64,000 bases of DNA, taken from NCBI GenBank assembly GCA_963791625.1, contig CAWBTA010000016.1, positions 372,001 through 436,000 on the forward strand, read 5' to 3'. The translations under genes were made by a program, and so were the position numbers. Positions 42,024 through 50,920 of the stretch are shown here, in pieces. Under the pieces are notes generated by a model. It made no database searches. It had not been told where the DNA came from and saw nothing but the letters and a program-made list of their open reading frames with translations. The stretch comes from JANMCE01 sp963791625. GTDB taxonomy: Bacteria > Actinomycetota > Acidimicrobiia > Acidimicrobiales > Ilumatobacteraceae. The number at the start of each line of letters is the position of its first letter. Within the stretch, counting starts at the first letter, position 1.

Positions 42024-43283
42024 ATGGATGTCACCCTGCAACCGTCGGCAACATCGCCTGGAGAACCGCTGCGGCTGCGTGTTCCGGCCCCTGCCTCGCG
42101 CCCGGGCGACGCCCCGAAGTTCACCGATCTGCAGCTCAGCCGCGCCGGCGAGATGCGCCGCCCGACCGTCGATGAGCGCGAGGACGACATGCTCGACCTG
42201 GCCTACGGCTTGGTGCGCGTGCTCGACATCGATGGTAACGCGGTCGGTCCGTGGAGCGGCCTCCTGAACGTCGAACAACTCAAGCTTGGTCTGCGAGACA
42301 TGCTGACTGTGCGGTCCTTTGATCAGCGCATGCAGCGCGCCCATCGGCAGGGCAAGACATCGTTCTATATCCAGGCGCTCGGAGAAGAGGCCATTGCCTG
42401 CGCGCACCAGCGGGCGCTGTCAAAGGGCGACATGAACTTCCCCACCTACCGACAGCAAGGGCTGCTGATCTCAAGTGGCTACCCGCTCGTGGAGATGATG
42501 AACCAGATCTACTCCAACACCCACGACCCCATGAAGGGCCGCCAGCTGCCGGTGATGTACTCATCGAAGGAGTACGGCTTCTTCACCATCTCGGGCAACC
42601 TCGGCACCCAAACGATCCAAGCCGTCGGGTGGGCGATGGCCTCCGCGTTGGCCGGCGAGACCAAGATTGCATCGTCGTGGATCGGTGACGGCGCAACGGC
42701 CGAATCCGACTTCCATGCTGCGTTGGTTTTCGCGTCCACCTATCAGGCGCCGGTGGTGTTGAACATCGTGAACAATCAGTGGGCCATCTCAACGTTTCAG
42801 GGTTTCGCTCGTGGTGGTTCGGCCACCTTTGCGGCACGGGGACACGGCTTTGGCATCCCTGCGCTGCGGGTTGACGGCAACGACTACCTGGCCGTCTACG
42901 CGGCATCCGCATGGGCCATCGAACGGGCGCGCCGCAACCTCGGCCCAACCCTGATCGAGTGGGTCACGTATCGCGCCGGAGCCCATTCCACGTCCGATGA
43001 CCCGGCCGTGTATCGCCCCAGGGACGAGCCGAGTCAATGGCCCATGGGCGACCCGATCGAGCGACTCAAGAAGCACCTCATCCATATCGAGGCCTGGGGC
43101 GAGCAGGACTACGACGAACTGGTCACCGATGTCGACGCCAGCGTCCGCCTCGCTTCGGAGGAAGCCGAATCGTTCGGCACGCTGCACAGCGAAGCAGTAT
43201 CGAGTCCCAGCACCATGTTCGATGATGTGTACGCAACGATGCCGCCGCACCTTGTGCGTCAGCGCGAACAGGCCGGACTCTGA
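42024..43283 (+). CDS. bkdA1: Branched-chain 2-oxoacid dehydrogenase E1 component, alpha subunit
   Basis: A 419-residue thiamine-diphosphate enzyme subunit. An N-terminal extension of about 85 residues precedes LRDMLTVRSFDQRMQRAHRQGKTSFYIQALGEEAIACA. The ThDP/Mg motif is GDGATAESDFHAALVFASTYQAPVVLNIVNNQWAIST; YRAGAHSTSDDPAVYRPRDE carries the His and Arg of the phosphorylation-loop region. The long form and EEAIACAHQRALSKGDMNFPTYRQQG indicate the branched-chain rather than pyruvate group. E1 decarboxylates branched 2-oxoacids and transfers the acyl group to lipoyl-E2. The E1beta gene begins 1 nt downstream. Confidence 0.9.
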   Translation: MDVTLQPSATSPGEPLRLRVPAPASRPGDAPKFTDLQLSRAGEMRRPTVDEREDDMLDLAYGLVRVLDIDGNAVGPWSGLLNVEQLKLGLRDMLTVRSFDQRMQRAHRQGKTSFYIQALGEEAIACAHQRALSKGDMNFPTYRQQGLLISSGYPLVEMMNQIYSNTHDPMKGRQLPVMYSSKEYGFFTISGNLGTQTIQAVGWAMASALAGETKIASSWIGDGATAESDFHAALVFASTYQAPVVLNIVNNQWAISTFQGFARGGSATFAARGHGFGIPALRVDGNDYLAVYAASAWAIERARRNLGPTLIEWVTYRAGAHSTSDDPAVYRPRDEPSQWPMGDPIERLKKHLIHIEAWGEQDYDELVTDVDASVRLASEEAESFGTLHSEAVSSPSTMFDDVYATMPPHLVRQREQAGL

Positions 43284-43284
43284 C

Positions 43285-44298
43285 ATGGCATCACTGACGA
43301 TGATCGAAGCCATCCGCGACGCCCACGCGGTGGCGATGGAACGCGACGAGCGGGTGATCGTCTTCGGTGAGGACGTCGGTTTCTTCGGTGGCGTCTTTCG
43401 CTGCACCCAGGGTCTGCAGGAACGTTTCGGCGATCATCGCTGCTTCGACGCACCCATCAGCGAAAACGGCATCGTGGGCGCTGCCATCGGCATGGGCGCC
43501 TACGGACTACGGCCATGTGTGGAGATCCAGTTCGCCGACTATGTGTATCCGGCCTACGACCAGATCGTGTCCGAGGCCGCCCGCATTCGCTATCGATCAG
43601 CGGGAGACTTCACTGCGCCCATCGTGATTCGCATGCCAACTGGCGGCGGCATCTTTGGCGGCCAAACCCACTCGCAAAGCCCCGAGGCGTTGTTCACGCA
43701 TGTGTCTGGGTTAAAGACGGTCATCCCGTCGAATCCGTATGATGCGAAAGGGCTGTTGATCGCGGCCATCGAGGATGACGACCCGGTCATCTTCCTTGAA
43801 CCGAAGCGGCTCTACAACGGTCCCTTCGATGGACACCATGATCGACCGATCGTGCCATGGTCGGGCCATGAACTCAGCGAGGTTCCCGACGGTCACTACA
43901 CCGTGCCCCTCGGCAAAGCCCGCGTCCACCGACCCGGCAACGACCTCACCGTGCTTACCTACGGCACGATGGTTCATGTCGCAACGACCGCAGCGACCGA
44001 GACCGGTATCGACGCGGAGATCATCGATCTGCGAACACTGGTGCCTCTCGATCTCGAGACCATCGCTGCGTCCGTTGCGAAGACGGGTCGGTGTGTGGTG
44101 GCCCACGAGGCCACCCTCACCTCTGGTTTCGGCGCCGAGCTGTGCGCGATCCTGCAAGAGACGCTCCTGTACGCGCTCGAAGCGCCAATCGCTCGGGTGG
44201 CTGGTTGGGACACGCCGTATCCGCACGCGCACGAGTGGCGCTACTTCCCCGGACCGGCCCGCCTCGGGGCGGCCATGATCGCCACCATGGAGGCATGA
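43285..44298 (+). CDS. bkdA2: 2-oxoacid dehydrogenase E1 component, beta subunit
   Basis: A 337-residue E1beta subunit: ASLTMIEAIRDAHAVAMERDERVIVFGEDVGFFGGVF, RCFDAPISENGIVGAAIGMGAYGLRPCVEIQFADYVYPAYDQ (Glu of the ThDP site), RMPTGGGIFGGQTHSQSPEALFTHVSGLKTVIPSNPYDAKG, and DLRTLVPLDLETIAASVAKTGRCVVAHEA. This is the standard fold that dimerises with E1alpha. ATG 43285 is chosen since the longer frame to 42997 overlaps E1alpha. It is followed by E2 after a 1-nt gap; no E3 (lipoamide dehydrogenase) is in the cluster. Confidence 0.92.
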   Translation: MASLTMIEAIRDAHAVAMERDERVIVFGEDVGFFGGVFRCTQGLQERFGDHRCFDAPISENGIVGAAIGMGAYGLRPCVEIQFADYVYPAYDQIVSEAARIRYRSAGDFTAPIVIRMPTGGGIFGGQTHSQSPEALFTHVSGLKTVIPSNPYDAKGLLIAAIEDDDPVIFLEPKRLYNGPFDGHHDRPIVPWSGHELSEVPDGHYTVPLGKARVHRPGNDLTVLTYGTMVHVATTAATETGIDAEIIDLRTLVPLDLETIAASVAKTGRCVVAHEATLTSGFGAELCAILQETLLYALEAPIARVAGWDTPYPHAHEWRYFPGPARLGAAMIATMEA

Positions 44299-44299
44299 C

Positions 44300-45517
44300 A
44301 TGACGCTTCGCATCGTAAAACTGCCTGATGTTGGCGAGGGCGTCGCCGAGGCCGAGTTGGTCGAATGGCATGTCTCGGTTGGCGACACAGTTACCACCGA
44401 AACCGTGTTGGCCGCCGTGATGACCGACAAGGCCACCGTGGAGATTTCTGCCCCCGTCGCCGGTGTCATCACATTCCTTGCGGGCGCACCCGGTGACATC
44501 TTGGCCATCGGCTCGGACTTTGCTGCCATCGAAATGGACGATGACGTGACGTCACCAGAATCCAACGGTGTCGTGCCACCAGCCGATGTCGTTGCCAACG
44601 CTGCACAGACGCGAACCGCTCCGCTTCCTCCCCCGATGACCCCGACGGCTCCCGCGCCGTCGACCGTCGCCACCACGACCCGGCCTCTTGCGGCCCCCGC
44701 GGTTCGCCAGCGGGCGAAGGATCTTGGCATCAACCTCTCCACGGTTCGCGGCTCGGGACCCGACGGGCGTGTCACCCATGCCGATCTTGACCGGTCAGGC
44801 CGCCACCGGACCACGTCGGACGCCACCCATCCTGCCCAGCTCATCGGCATGCGACGAAAGATCGCGGAGCGCCTCACGGTGGCAGCGGCCATCCCCACCA
44901 TCACCTATGTGGAAGAGATCGATCTCACGTCCCTGGAGGAACTGCGCAGCACCCTCAATGCGCGCAACACGCCCAAGCTCACGGTGCTGCCCTTCCTGGT
45001 GCGCGCCATGGTCGAAGCCGTTGTCGATCAGCCCCAGATCAATGCCACGTTCAACGAGGCCGACGGGCAACTCATCACCTACGACGCCGTCCACATCGGC
45101 ATAGCGACGCAAACACCGAACGGCCTCGTCGTGCCGGTGCTGCATCACGCCGGATCGCTCGACCTTTGGGGCTGCGCCACCGAGATCACACGCGTCAGTG
45201 AGGCGGCTCGCTCAGGTACTGCCACCCGTCAAGAACTGAGTGGCTCCACCATCACCATCACCTCACTCGGTGCGCTCGGCGGCCTGGCCACGACTCCCAT
45301 CATCAATCATCCCGAGGTCGCCATTGTCGGCGTGAACAAGATGCAGATACGGCCCATGTGGGACGGCCAGCGATTCGTGCCGCGCACGATGATAAATCTG
45401 TCATCGAGTTTTGATCACCGCATCGTGGACGGCTGGGACGCCGCCAGCTTCATCCAGCGCATCAAGACGCTCCTCGAAACGCCCGCTCTGATGTTCATTG
45501 AGACCCCCGGTCGCTGA
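44300..45517 (+). CDS. bkdB: Dihydrolipoamide acyltransferase (E2) of branched-chain 2-oxoacid dehydrogenase
   Basis: A 405-residue E2. One lipoyl domain (residues about 1-75) with the lipoylated lysine in MTDKATVEISAP; an Ala/Pro/Thr linker; a peripheral-subunit-binding domain (AAPAVRQRAKDLGINLSTVRGSGPDGRVTHADL, about 130-165); and the acyltransferase domain (LIGMRRKIAERLTVAAAIPTITYVEEIDLTSLEEL...NLSSSFDHRIVDGWDAASFIQRI) with catalytic His-Arg-x-x-Asp-Gly. It forms the core of the complex and transfers the acyl group to CoA. It completes the E1alpha-E1beta-E2 set. Confidence 0.93.
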   Translation: MTLRIVKLPDVGEGVAEAELVEWHVSVGDTVTTETVLAAVMTDKATVEISAPVAGVITFLAGAPGDILAIGSDFAAIEMDDDVTSPESNGVVPPADVVANAAQTRTAPLPPPMTPTAPAPSTVATTTRPLAAPAVRQRAKDLGINLSTVRGSGPDGRVTHADLDRSGRHRTTSDATHPAQLIGMRRKIAERLTVAAAIPTITYVEEIDLTSLEELRSTLNARNTPKLTVLPFLVRAMVEAVVDQPQINATFNEADGQLITYDAVHIGIATQTPNGLVVPVLHHAGSLDLWGCATEITRVSEAARSGTATRQELSGSTITITSLGALGGLATTPIINHPEVAIVGVNKMQIRPMWDGQRFVPRTMINLSSSFDHRIVDGWDAASFIQRIKTLLETPALMFIETPGR

Positions 45518-45530
45518 CGCTTCCCGCGTG

Positions 45531-46310
45531 CTAGGAGCGATGCTCCGTCCATGACGCGCCGTCCCAGTAACGCTGACGACCTGGTCGTTCCGTGTCGGGA
45601 TACCAACCCGGAGCGGGGCCGCTCGGCACCGATGGCGCGGGTTGATAGGTGGGGTAGGTCGACTTCGGCGGCAGATAGGTCGGCGCGCCGGTGGGATAGC
45701 CGGCCGTGGGCGGGTAGCCGAACGGGGCACCCGGATACGGCCCGGCCAGTGCAGCCTTGTTCTTGCCTCGTCGACGAAGCGCCACGATCAACCAGATCAG
45801 GCCGATCACGAACGCTAGGCCGCCGATCCCGACGCCCAAAAGCCAACCAAGGTGCTTGCCGACCGCGTCCGCAAGGCTCCGGCCGACCACAGCCGTGCCA
45901 TTGCCGGACGACACGTTGACGTCGTACTGACCCGGCGTCACGACCGTGAATTTCACCGCACCGGTAAAGATCGACCCATTCCGGTTCAAGGTCTCGTTCG
46001 AGAACATTTCCCGCGTGGTGATCGTGGATCCGTTGGGGCCGGTGACCTGCACATCCTCGGGCCCAATCGTGACAGCGTTGTTTCGCGAGATGGTCACATT
46101 GCCCGACGAGGAACTCTCGCCCGTGCGCTCGAACACGACGTAAACGCCCTTGTCGAGCGTGCGCGTCGTGGACCCAGGTATGTCGAAGGTCGGGGCCGTC
46201 AACGTACTGACGGCTCCCGCCACCAGACCCACGATGCTCGCTACCGCGACCACCGGCCCGAGTACCATCAGCAAAATGGGCGGCCAGATACGGGGACGTT
46301 TGTCGGACAT
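45531..46310 (-). CDS. Membrane protein with C-terminal DUF2510 domain
   Basis: A 259-residue protein. A first membrane segment (about residues 9-35), an extracellular beta-rich domain with VYVVFERTGESSSSGNVTISRNNAVTIGPEDVQVTGPNGSTITTREMFSNETLNRNGSIFTGAVKFTVVTPGQYDVNV, a second membrane segment (about 150-175, WLLGVGIGGLAFVIGLIWLIVAL), a Pro/Tyr/Gly-rich cytoplasmic linker and a DUF2510 motif at the end (APGWYPDTERPGRQRYWDGASWTEH). Role unknown. It is convergent with the E2 gene. DUF2510 also caps the CPBP protease at the start of the window, at the opposite terminus. Confidence 0.8.
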   Translation of the reverse strand: MSDKRPRIWPPILLMVLGPVVAVASIVGLVAGAVSTLTAPTFDIPGSTTRTLDKGVYVVFERTGESSSSGNVTISRNNAVTIGPEDVQVTGPNGSTITTREMFSNETLNRNGSIFTGAVKFTVVTPGQYDVNVSSGNGTAVVGRSLADAVGKHLGWLLGVGIGGLAFVIGLIWLIVALRRRGKNKAALAGPYPGAPFGYPPTAGYPTGAPTYLPPKSTYPTYQPAPSVPSGPAPGWYPDTERPGRQRYWDGASWTEHRS

Positions 46311-46419
46311 TGGGAGAGCCTATGGGGAGGAGGGGACCGACGGACTGTCTCACCAGCTGTGACGACCGTATCAGCCGACGAACTGCGCGTCTCGGGGTCG
46401 GTGCTGGCAGGCTAGAGAC

Positions 46420-47637
46420 GTGACACAACGAGACCTGCTGATCATCGGCGGAGGACCAGCCGGATCGGCAGCAGCTATACGGGCAGCTCGCGCTGGTCTC
46501 AAGGTAACGGTGTTCGAAAAGGGCCCGCACGGCCGAGACAAGGTGTGCGGCGACGGGCTCACGCCTCGCGCCGTTGCCGCGTTGCAAGCGTTGGACATCG
46601 ACATCAGCTCGGCCCATCGCATCGACGGTCTCCGCATGATCGCGGGATCCAAAAGCCGTGAGCTGTTGTGGCCGGCCACTGATCGCTTTCCCAATTACGG
46701 CGCAGTGTGGCCGCGCCGCACCTTCGACACGTACCTCATCAATCTCGCCATGGCCTACGGAGCCGAGGTGCGGTTCGACACCGAGGCTCTTCCGGTCATG
46801 GACCGTGACCGGGTGACGGGTGTGATCGCCGGTGGCGAAACCTTCACGGCTCCGCTCACCATTTTGGCGGCGGGAGCGCAAGGCGCGGCGGGCAAGATAC
46901 TTGGCTGCGTCCGTGATCCCAACGAGACATTCGGTCTGGCTATTCGCGCCTACGTTCCCTCACCCCGGCACACGGACCGACACCTTGAGGCATGCCTGTC
47001 GTTGCAGGACGAACACGGCGTTGCCGTTCCCGGGTACGGCTGGATGTTTCCTGCCGGCGACGGCACGGTCAACATCGGCTGCGGCGCACTCAGCACCATG
47101 AAGGGCTTCAAAAAACTCAACCTCAACACCCTGCTCGATCAGTACGCGGCGGTGGTGAAGGACTCGTGGTCGATCGGTGACTACATCGAAAAGCCGCGAG
47201 CTTGGCGGTTACCGATGAGTTGCGTGAAGCGCCACGGCCCGGGATGGGTGGCTGTTGGGGATGCCGCTGGTTTCGTGAACCCGATGAACGGTGAAGGCAT
47301 TGACTACGGTCTCGAAAGCGGAACGCTGGCAGTCGACCAGTTCGTGGCAGACCCGACCCATGCCCCCGAAAATTACGACCGTCTGGTGGGCGAACGATTC
47401 GACAGTTTTCTGCGCACCGGACGCCGCTTCAGCTTCATTATCGGCCACCCGTGGCTGCTCAAGCCGGGCTTGCGCCTGGCAGTCGGCACGCAGGCCGCGG
47501 CCGACATCACGCTGAAGGTCATGGGCAACCTGGTGGATGGTCAGACTCCCGGGGCGGCCGGCCGTGTGATGCGCATTGCCGACAAAACCTTGCAGCTGGC
47601 CGACCCACTTTTGCGTCGCACTCGCGCCGCCGCATAA
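46420..47637 (+). CDS. Geranylgeranyl reductase family FAD-dependent oxidoreductase
   Basis: A 405-residue flavoprotein. FAD-binding Rossmann DLLIIGGGPAGSAAAIRAARAGLKVTVFEK, GDGLTPRAVAALQAL, and WVAVGDAAGFVNPMNGEGIDYGLESG are family motifs; SCVKRHGPG and ARAYVPSPRH lie between. The family reduces prenyl chains (menaquinone, carotenoid or archaeal-type lipids); in actinobacteria one member partly saturates menaquinone (MenJ-like). It starts with GTG 46420. The upstream gene is divergent. Placement is not near men genes, so the precise substrate is open. Confidence 0.88.
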   Translation: MTQRDLLIIGGGPAGSAAAIRAARAGLKVTVFEKGPHGRDKVCGDGLTPRAVAALQALDIDISSAHRIDGLRMIAGSKSRELLWPATDRFPNYGAVWPRRTFDTYLINLAMAYGAEVRFDTEALPVMDRDRVTGVIAGGETFTAPLTILAAGAQGAAGKILGCVRDPNETFGLAIRAYVPSPRHTDRHLEACLSLQDEHGVAVPGYGWMFPAGDGTVNIGCGALSTMKGFKKLNLNTLLDQYAAVVKDSWSIGDYIEKPRAWRLPMSCVKRHGPGWVAVGDAAGFVNPMNGEGIDYGLESGTLAVDQFVADPTHAPENYDRLVGERFDSFLRTGRRFSFIIGHPWLLKPGLRLAVGTQAAADITLKVMGNLVDGQTPGAAGRVMRIADKTLQLADPLLRRTRAAA

Positions 47638-47719
47638 CGCACTAATCGGCGGCACGAAACAGGGAAAACCCTGGGCCTGAGCAGCGCTAACGTGCGGTTA
47701 CCTACTCGGGGAGGTCGCG

Positions 47720-49357
47720 GTGAGTTCCATCAGTGCGGTGCTCGGTGTTGTCGTCGGAGTCGCATCACTCTTTCTGCTGCTCAGCCTGATTGCATCGGCA
47801 GCAGCCGAGGTCATCTCCACCGTGTTTCGGCTGCGCGCCGCCATGCTCGAACGGACCGTGCGCGCCCTGCTCACCGGCATGTGGACGAAGGTGCCCGACC
47901 CTACCAACGCGCACGAAGATGCCACGGCCAATCTGCTGGGCGACCCGCGATGCCGAACCGGTTTCCCAGGTATGAAACAGAAGCGGGCCCAACCGGCATA
48001 CCTCGCGACACCCACGTTCGTTGACCTGTTGTTCGCCCACTTCATTGAACCTGGAAAGCCCGACGGCGCACGTACCGCCGAGAAGGTAGCCGGACTGCCC
48101 GATGGCGGCGCGGGTGAGGTCTTGCGTCGACTGTGGGAAGACGCAGATCACGACGTCGAGCTATTTCGGGAGAAGGTTGGCCACTGGTACGACGATGCGA
48201 TGAGTCGCCTGTCAGCCTGGTACAAGCGGCGACTACGGCTCATCCTGTTCGGTCTGGGAGCGCTGCTGGCGCTCGGTTTGAACATAAGCCTGCTGTCGGT
48301 CGGCAAGACGCTCTGGGTCGACCCCGTCACCCGTGAAGCGGTCATGGCCCAAGCCCGCGCTGCACAACCTGCAACCGGCACCGGGTCAACCGGTCAGTCG
48401 GCGTCCGAGCTGCTCGCCACCTATCGCGACCTCACCGACAAACGCCTTCCCCTCGGGTGGCGCACGGGCGCGATGCCGCGCACGCCGTGGGGCTGGATCG
48501 CCGCGATCGTCGGCTGGCTGATCGTTGCGCTTGGCGTATCAATGGGCGCGCCGTTCTGGTTCGACGTGTTGATGAAATTCTCCAACCTTCGCCTCTCGCC
48601 CGATCCACCTGGCACGAAACGGCGCCGGGACGGACCCGAACCGACCGGCCCGACCGAGCCGACGACCGTGGTCGTTCATCAGCAAGCGACGCCTCAAGCG
48701 CAGCCGACGGGCATGCGGCCGGCACCGCTCAACACCGTTGCGGCTTCCGGGCGAACCGGTTTCGATCCGAAGGTGCATGGCTTCCATTTCGACAACGACT
48801 TTCAGAATCGATACGAGGTTCCGTTCACCGTCGGCAAGAGCATCACCACGTTTGGGCGATGTGGCGGTATGGCCTACAGCTCGCTCGATCTCTTCAACGC
48901 GAAGCGCCCCGTACCCGACCTGGTCGAACCACCAACGGACGCTACGCCGCTTGCCCGCTATTTGATGCGCCGCCTGATCGACAGCTGGATCAATCCGAGC
49001 GCGACACGATTCGTCACCTGGTCGACGCGTGATGACCAAACGATTCACGCGCTTACCGGTCATGAGATCGATGTGCTCACGGCCGCGCTCGACCGTGGCG
49101 AGCCCGTGCCACTGGGCATGATTGCGGCATCGTCGTTGTCGGGTGTCAGTCACAACCATCAGATCCTGGCGACGGGATATGACCGCCACGCCGACGGCTC
49201 CATCGACATTCATGTCTATGACAACAACCATCACGACGAGGACGGTGTGCTGACGTGGCGACCCGATCAACTCGGTGTTACGGCCGCCAATCACAACGGC
49301 TGGCGCGGCTTCTTCGTCCACAGCTACCACGCCCAGGAGCCGCCCGACCTGGGCTGA
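47720..49357 (+). CDS. Membrane protein with C-terminal papain-like (C39-like) domain
   Basis: A 545-residue protein of unusual build. An N-terminal membrane helix (about 1-30) is followed by a soluble helical region, two further hydrophobic stretches (about 170-195 and 250-285) and a Pro/Thr-rich cytoplasmic or periplasmic linker (about 298-345). The last ~190 residues match a papain-like fold: Cys381 in FGRCGGMAYSSLDLF, DSWINPSATRFVTWS, His480 in SHNHQILATGYD, and Asp/Asn in IHVYDNNHHDEDG. These give a Cys-His-Asp/Asn triad, so peptidase or transglutaminase activity is possible. Start is GTG 47720 with a strong GGGGAGG site 4 nt upstream. No partner gene identified. Confidence 0.7.
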   Translation: MSSISAVLGVVVGVASLFLLLSLIASAAAEVISTVFRLRAAMLERTVRALLTGMWTKVPDPTNAHEDATANLLGDPRCRTGFPGMKQKRAQPAYLATPTFVDLLFAHFIEPGKPDGARTAEKVAGLPDGGAGEVLRRLWEDADHDVELFREKVGHWYDDAMSRLSAWYKRRLRLILFGLGALLALGLNISLLSVGKTLWVDPVTREAVMAQARAAQPATGTGSTGQSASELLATYRDLTDKRLPLGWRTGAMPRTPWGWIAAIVGWLIVALGVSMGAPFWFDVLMKFSNLRLSPDPPGTKRRRDGPEPTGPTEPTTVVVHQQATPQAQPTGMRPAPLNTVAASGRTGFDPKVHGFHFDNDFQNRYEVPFTVGKSITTFGRCGGMAYSSLDLFNAKRPVPDLVEPPTDATPLARYLMRRLIDSWINPSATRFVTWSTRDDQTIHALTGHEIDVLTAALDRGEPVPLGMIAASSLSGVSHNHQILATGYDRHADGSIDIHVYDNNHHDEDGVLTWRPDQLGVTAANHNGWRGFFVHSYHAQEPPDLG

Positions 49358-49360
49358 GCG

Positions 49361-50263
49361 TCAGCGGATTTCGGTACCCATTTGTTGTTCGACCCAGCGG
49401 GCGATTTCGCTAATACTCTCGCCGCGATTCGGCTGTGCAACCGCGGCTCGGTAGAGCTCTTCGCCCAGACCGGAAAGCATCATCGGCACCTGCTGCTCCT
49501 TGGCGAGCGCGGTGGCGATGCCGACGTCTTTCAACATGAGTTCGAGCCGGAACGGATCATCAAAGGAGCGGCTCAGAATGCGCTGCTCGATGTGGTTGCG
49601 GGTGATCCATGACATGCCGGTTGACTCGTTGAGCACGCTGTTCATGGCCGTGCCATCGAGCCCACAGCGCATCCCCAACGCCAGACCCTCTGCCGTCGCC
49701 AGGAACGTCATGGCGGTGATGGTGTTGTTGATGCACTTCATGACGTGGCCGGAGCTGAGCGGCCCGACGTGGAACTGGGCCCGCCCGAGAATCGACAGGA
49801 CTGGCGCGACCCGGGCGACCGATTCGGGCGAGCCGCCGACCATGAAGACCAGATCGGCTTCCTGCGCGCCCCACTGCGCTCCCGACACCGCCGCGTCCAC
49901 CATGTCGACACCACTCGCCGCCAGGTCCGTCGCGGTTTGCCGCGTGAGCCATGGTTGCGATGACGACGTGTCAAGCAACAGCGAACCGGCGCGAAACCCA
50001 TCGGCCAGGCCATCGGCGCCGAAGGTCACCTCACGCACCGAGTTGCCGTCGGGCAGCATCGTGATGACCACGTCCGCGTTGGCGGCGACCTCAGCCGCGC
50101 TCCTTGCGACCATAACCTTGTCGAAGGAACCCTTGACCCGTCGTGCCGCCCCAGGGTCAAGGTCGTAGACCGCCAGTTCGTAACCCGCGGCCGCCAGATG
50201 GCTGGCCATTGGCTCTCCCATGATGCCGAGGCCGACGAATCCCAAACGTTCCCGTGATGACAT
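49361..50263 (-). CDS. NAD(P)-dependent beta-hydroxyacid dehydrogenase (HIBADH/GLYR family)
   Basis: A 300-residue enzyme beginning MSSRERLGFVGLGIMGEPMASHLAAAGYELAVYD (GxGxxG), with VVITMLPDGNSVREVTFG, MVDAAVSGAQWGAQEADLVFMVGG (substrate motif), GHVMKCINNTITAMTFLATAEGLALG (catalytic Lys) and PFRLELMLKDVGIATALAKEQQVPM. It is a paralogue, not a close copy, of the dehydrogenase at 19031. Start ATG 50263 is preferred to the in-frame upstream extension to 50329, which lacks family sequence. It is convergent with the papain-like gene (3-nt gap). Confidence 0.9.
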   Translation of the reverse strand: MSSRERLGFVGLGIMGEPMASHLAAAGYELAVYDLDPGAARRVKGSFDKVMVARSAAEVAANADVVITMLPDGNSVREVTFGADGLADGFRAGSLLLDTSSSQPWLTRQTATDLAASGVDMVDAAVSGAQWGAQEADLVFMVGGSPESVARVAPVLSILGRAQFHVGPLSSGHVMKCINNTITAMTFLATAEGLALGMRCGLDGTAMNSVLNESTGMSWITRNHIEQRILSRSFDDPFRLELMLKDVGIATALAKEQQVPMMLSGLGEELYRAAVAQPNRGESISEIARWVEQQMGTEIR

Positions 50264-50384
50264 CGGGCCAGAGTAGAGGGCCGGGGCCTGCGCCGGGTTC
50301 TGGCAGTAGCCGCTGTCGAGAATCAACACCGCGGACTGCCGGACCGACCATCACTCGTTGGCCACGGGCGCTACTGTGCCCCAC

Positions 50385-50915
50385 GTGCGTTCACCAGCCT
50401 CCCGATGGCGAGTGGCCGCGGCGGTGGCGGTGGCGGTCGCGCTGTTCTCCATCCTGACCGCGGTCCTTTTCGTGTTTCCCGCCAAGGGGTCGGCCACCCA
50501 TGCCGACGCCGTCGTTGTTCTGGATGACGCCGTCGGCGTGCGGCGGGCCAAGGCCATCCAGGCCGTAGCCGCGGGGGTTGCACCCAACCTCGTCATCTCG
50601 CACCACGCCGATCGCCCGCAGGACTGCCCGGCCAACATCGCCAACGTCACGGTCGTGTGTTTTTCACCGACCGCCGACTCGACCAAGGGCGAAGCGTCAG
50701 GGTTCGCCCGCATCGCCAAAGAACACGGGTGGACGTCACTGATCTTCGTGACCGACCCGCCGCATGTGCCCCGCAGCAGGTGGCTGATCAGCCGATGTTT
50801 TCCGGGAAAAATCGGTGCTATCACCACCAAAGTGAGCAACGTCGACTGGCCCATCCGCGTGGTCTACGAATGGGCCGCACTGTCGAAAGCAGTCCTCACC
50901 CAACGCTCCTGCTGA
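50385..50915 (+). CDS. DUF218 (YdcF/ElyC-like) family membrane protein
   Basis: A 176-residue protein with one N-terminal membrane segment (about 8-30, RVAAAVAVAVALFSILTAVLFVF) and a DUF218 domain (SATHADAVVVLDDAVGVRRAKAIQAVAAGVAPNLVISHH...TADSTKGEASGFARIAKEHGWTSLIFVTDPPHVPRSRWLISRCF). The pattern of a thin sugar/phosphate-binding fold (Asp-Ala-Val-Val-Val-Leu, then Glu-Ala, then Thr-Asp-x-x-His-x-x-Arg) is typical; family members take part in wall-lipid handling. GTG 50385 is the likely start. Confidence 0.75.
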   Translation: MRSPASRWRVAAAVAVAVALFSILTAVLFVFPAKGSATHADAVVVLDDAVGVRRAKAIQAVAAGVAPNLVISHHADRPQDCPANIANVTVVCFSPTADSTKGEASGFARIAKEHGWTSLIFVTDPPHVPRSRWLISRCFPGKIGAITTKVSNVDWPIRVVYEWAALSKAVLTQRSC

Positions 50916-50920
50916 GATCG

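Noticed and set aside
43711..44904. A 397-codon minus-strand frame over E1beta and E2
   Set aside because: Antisense to well-conserved dehydrogenase subunits.
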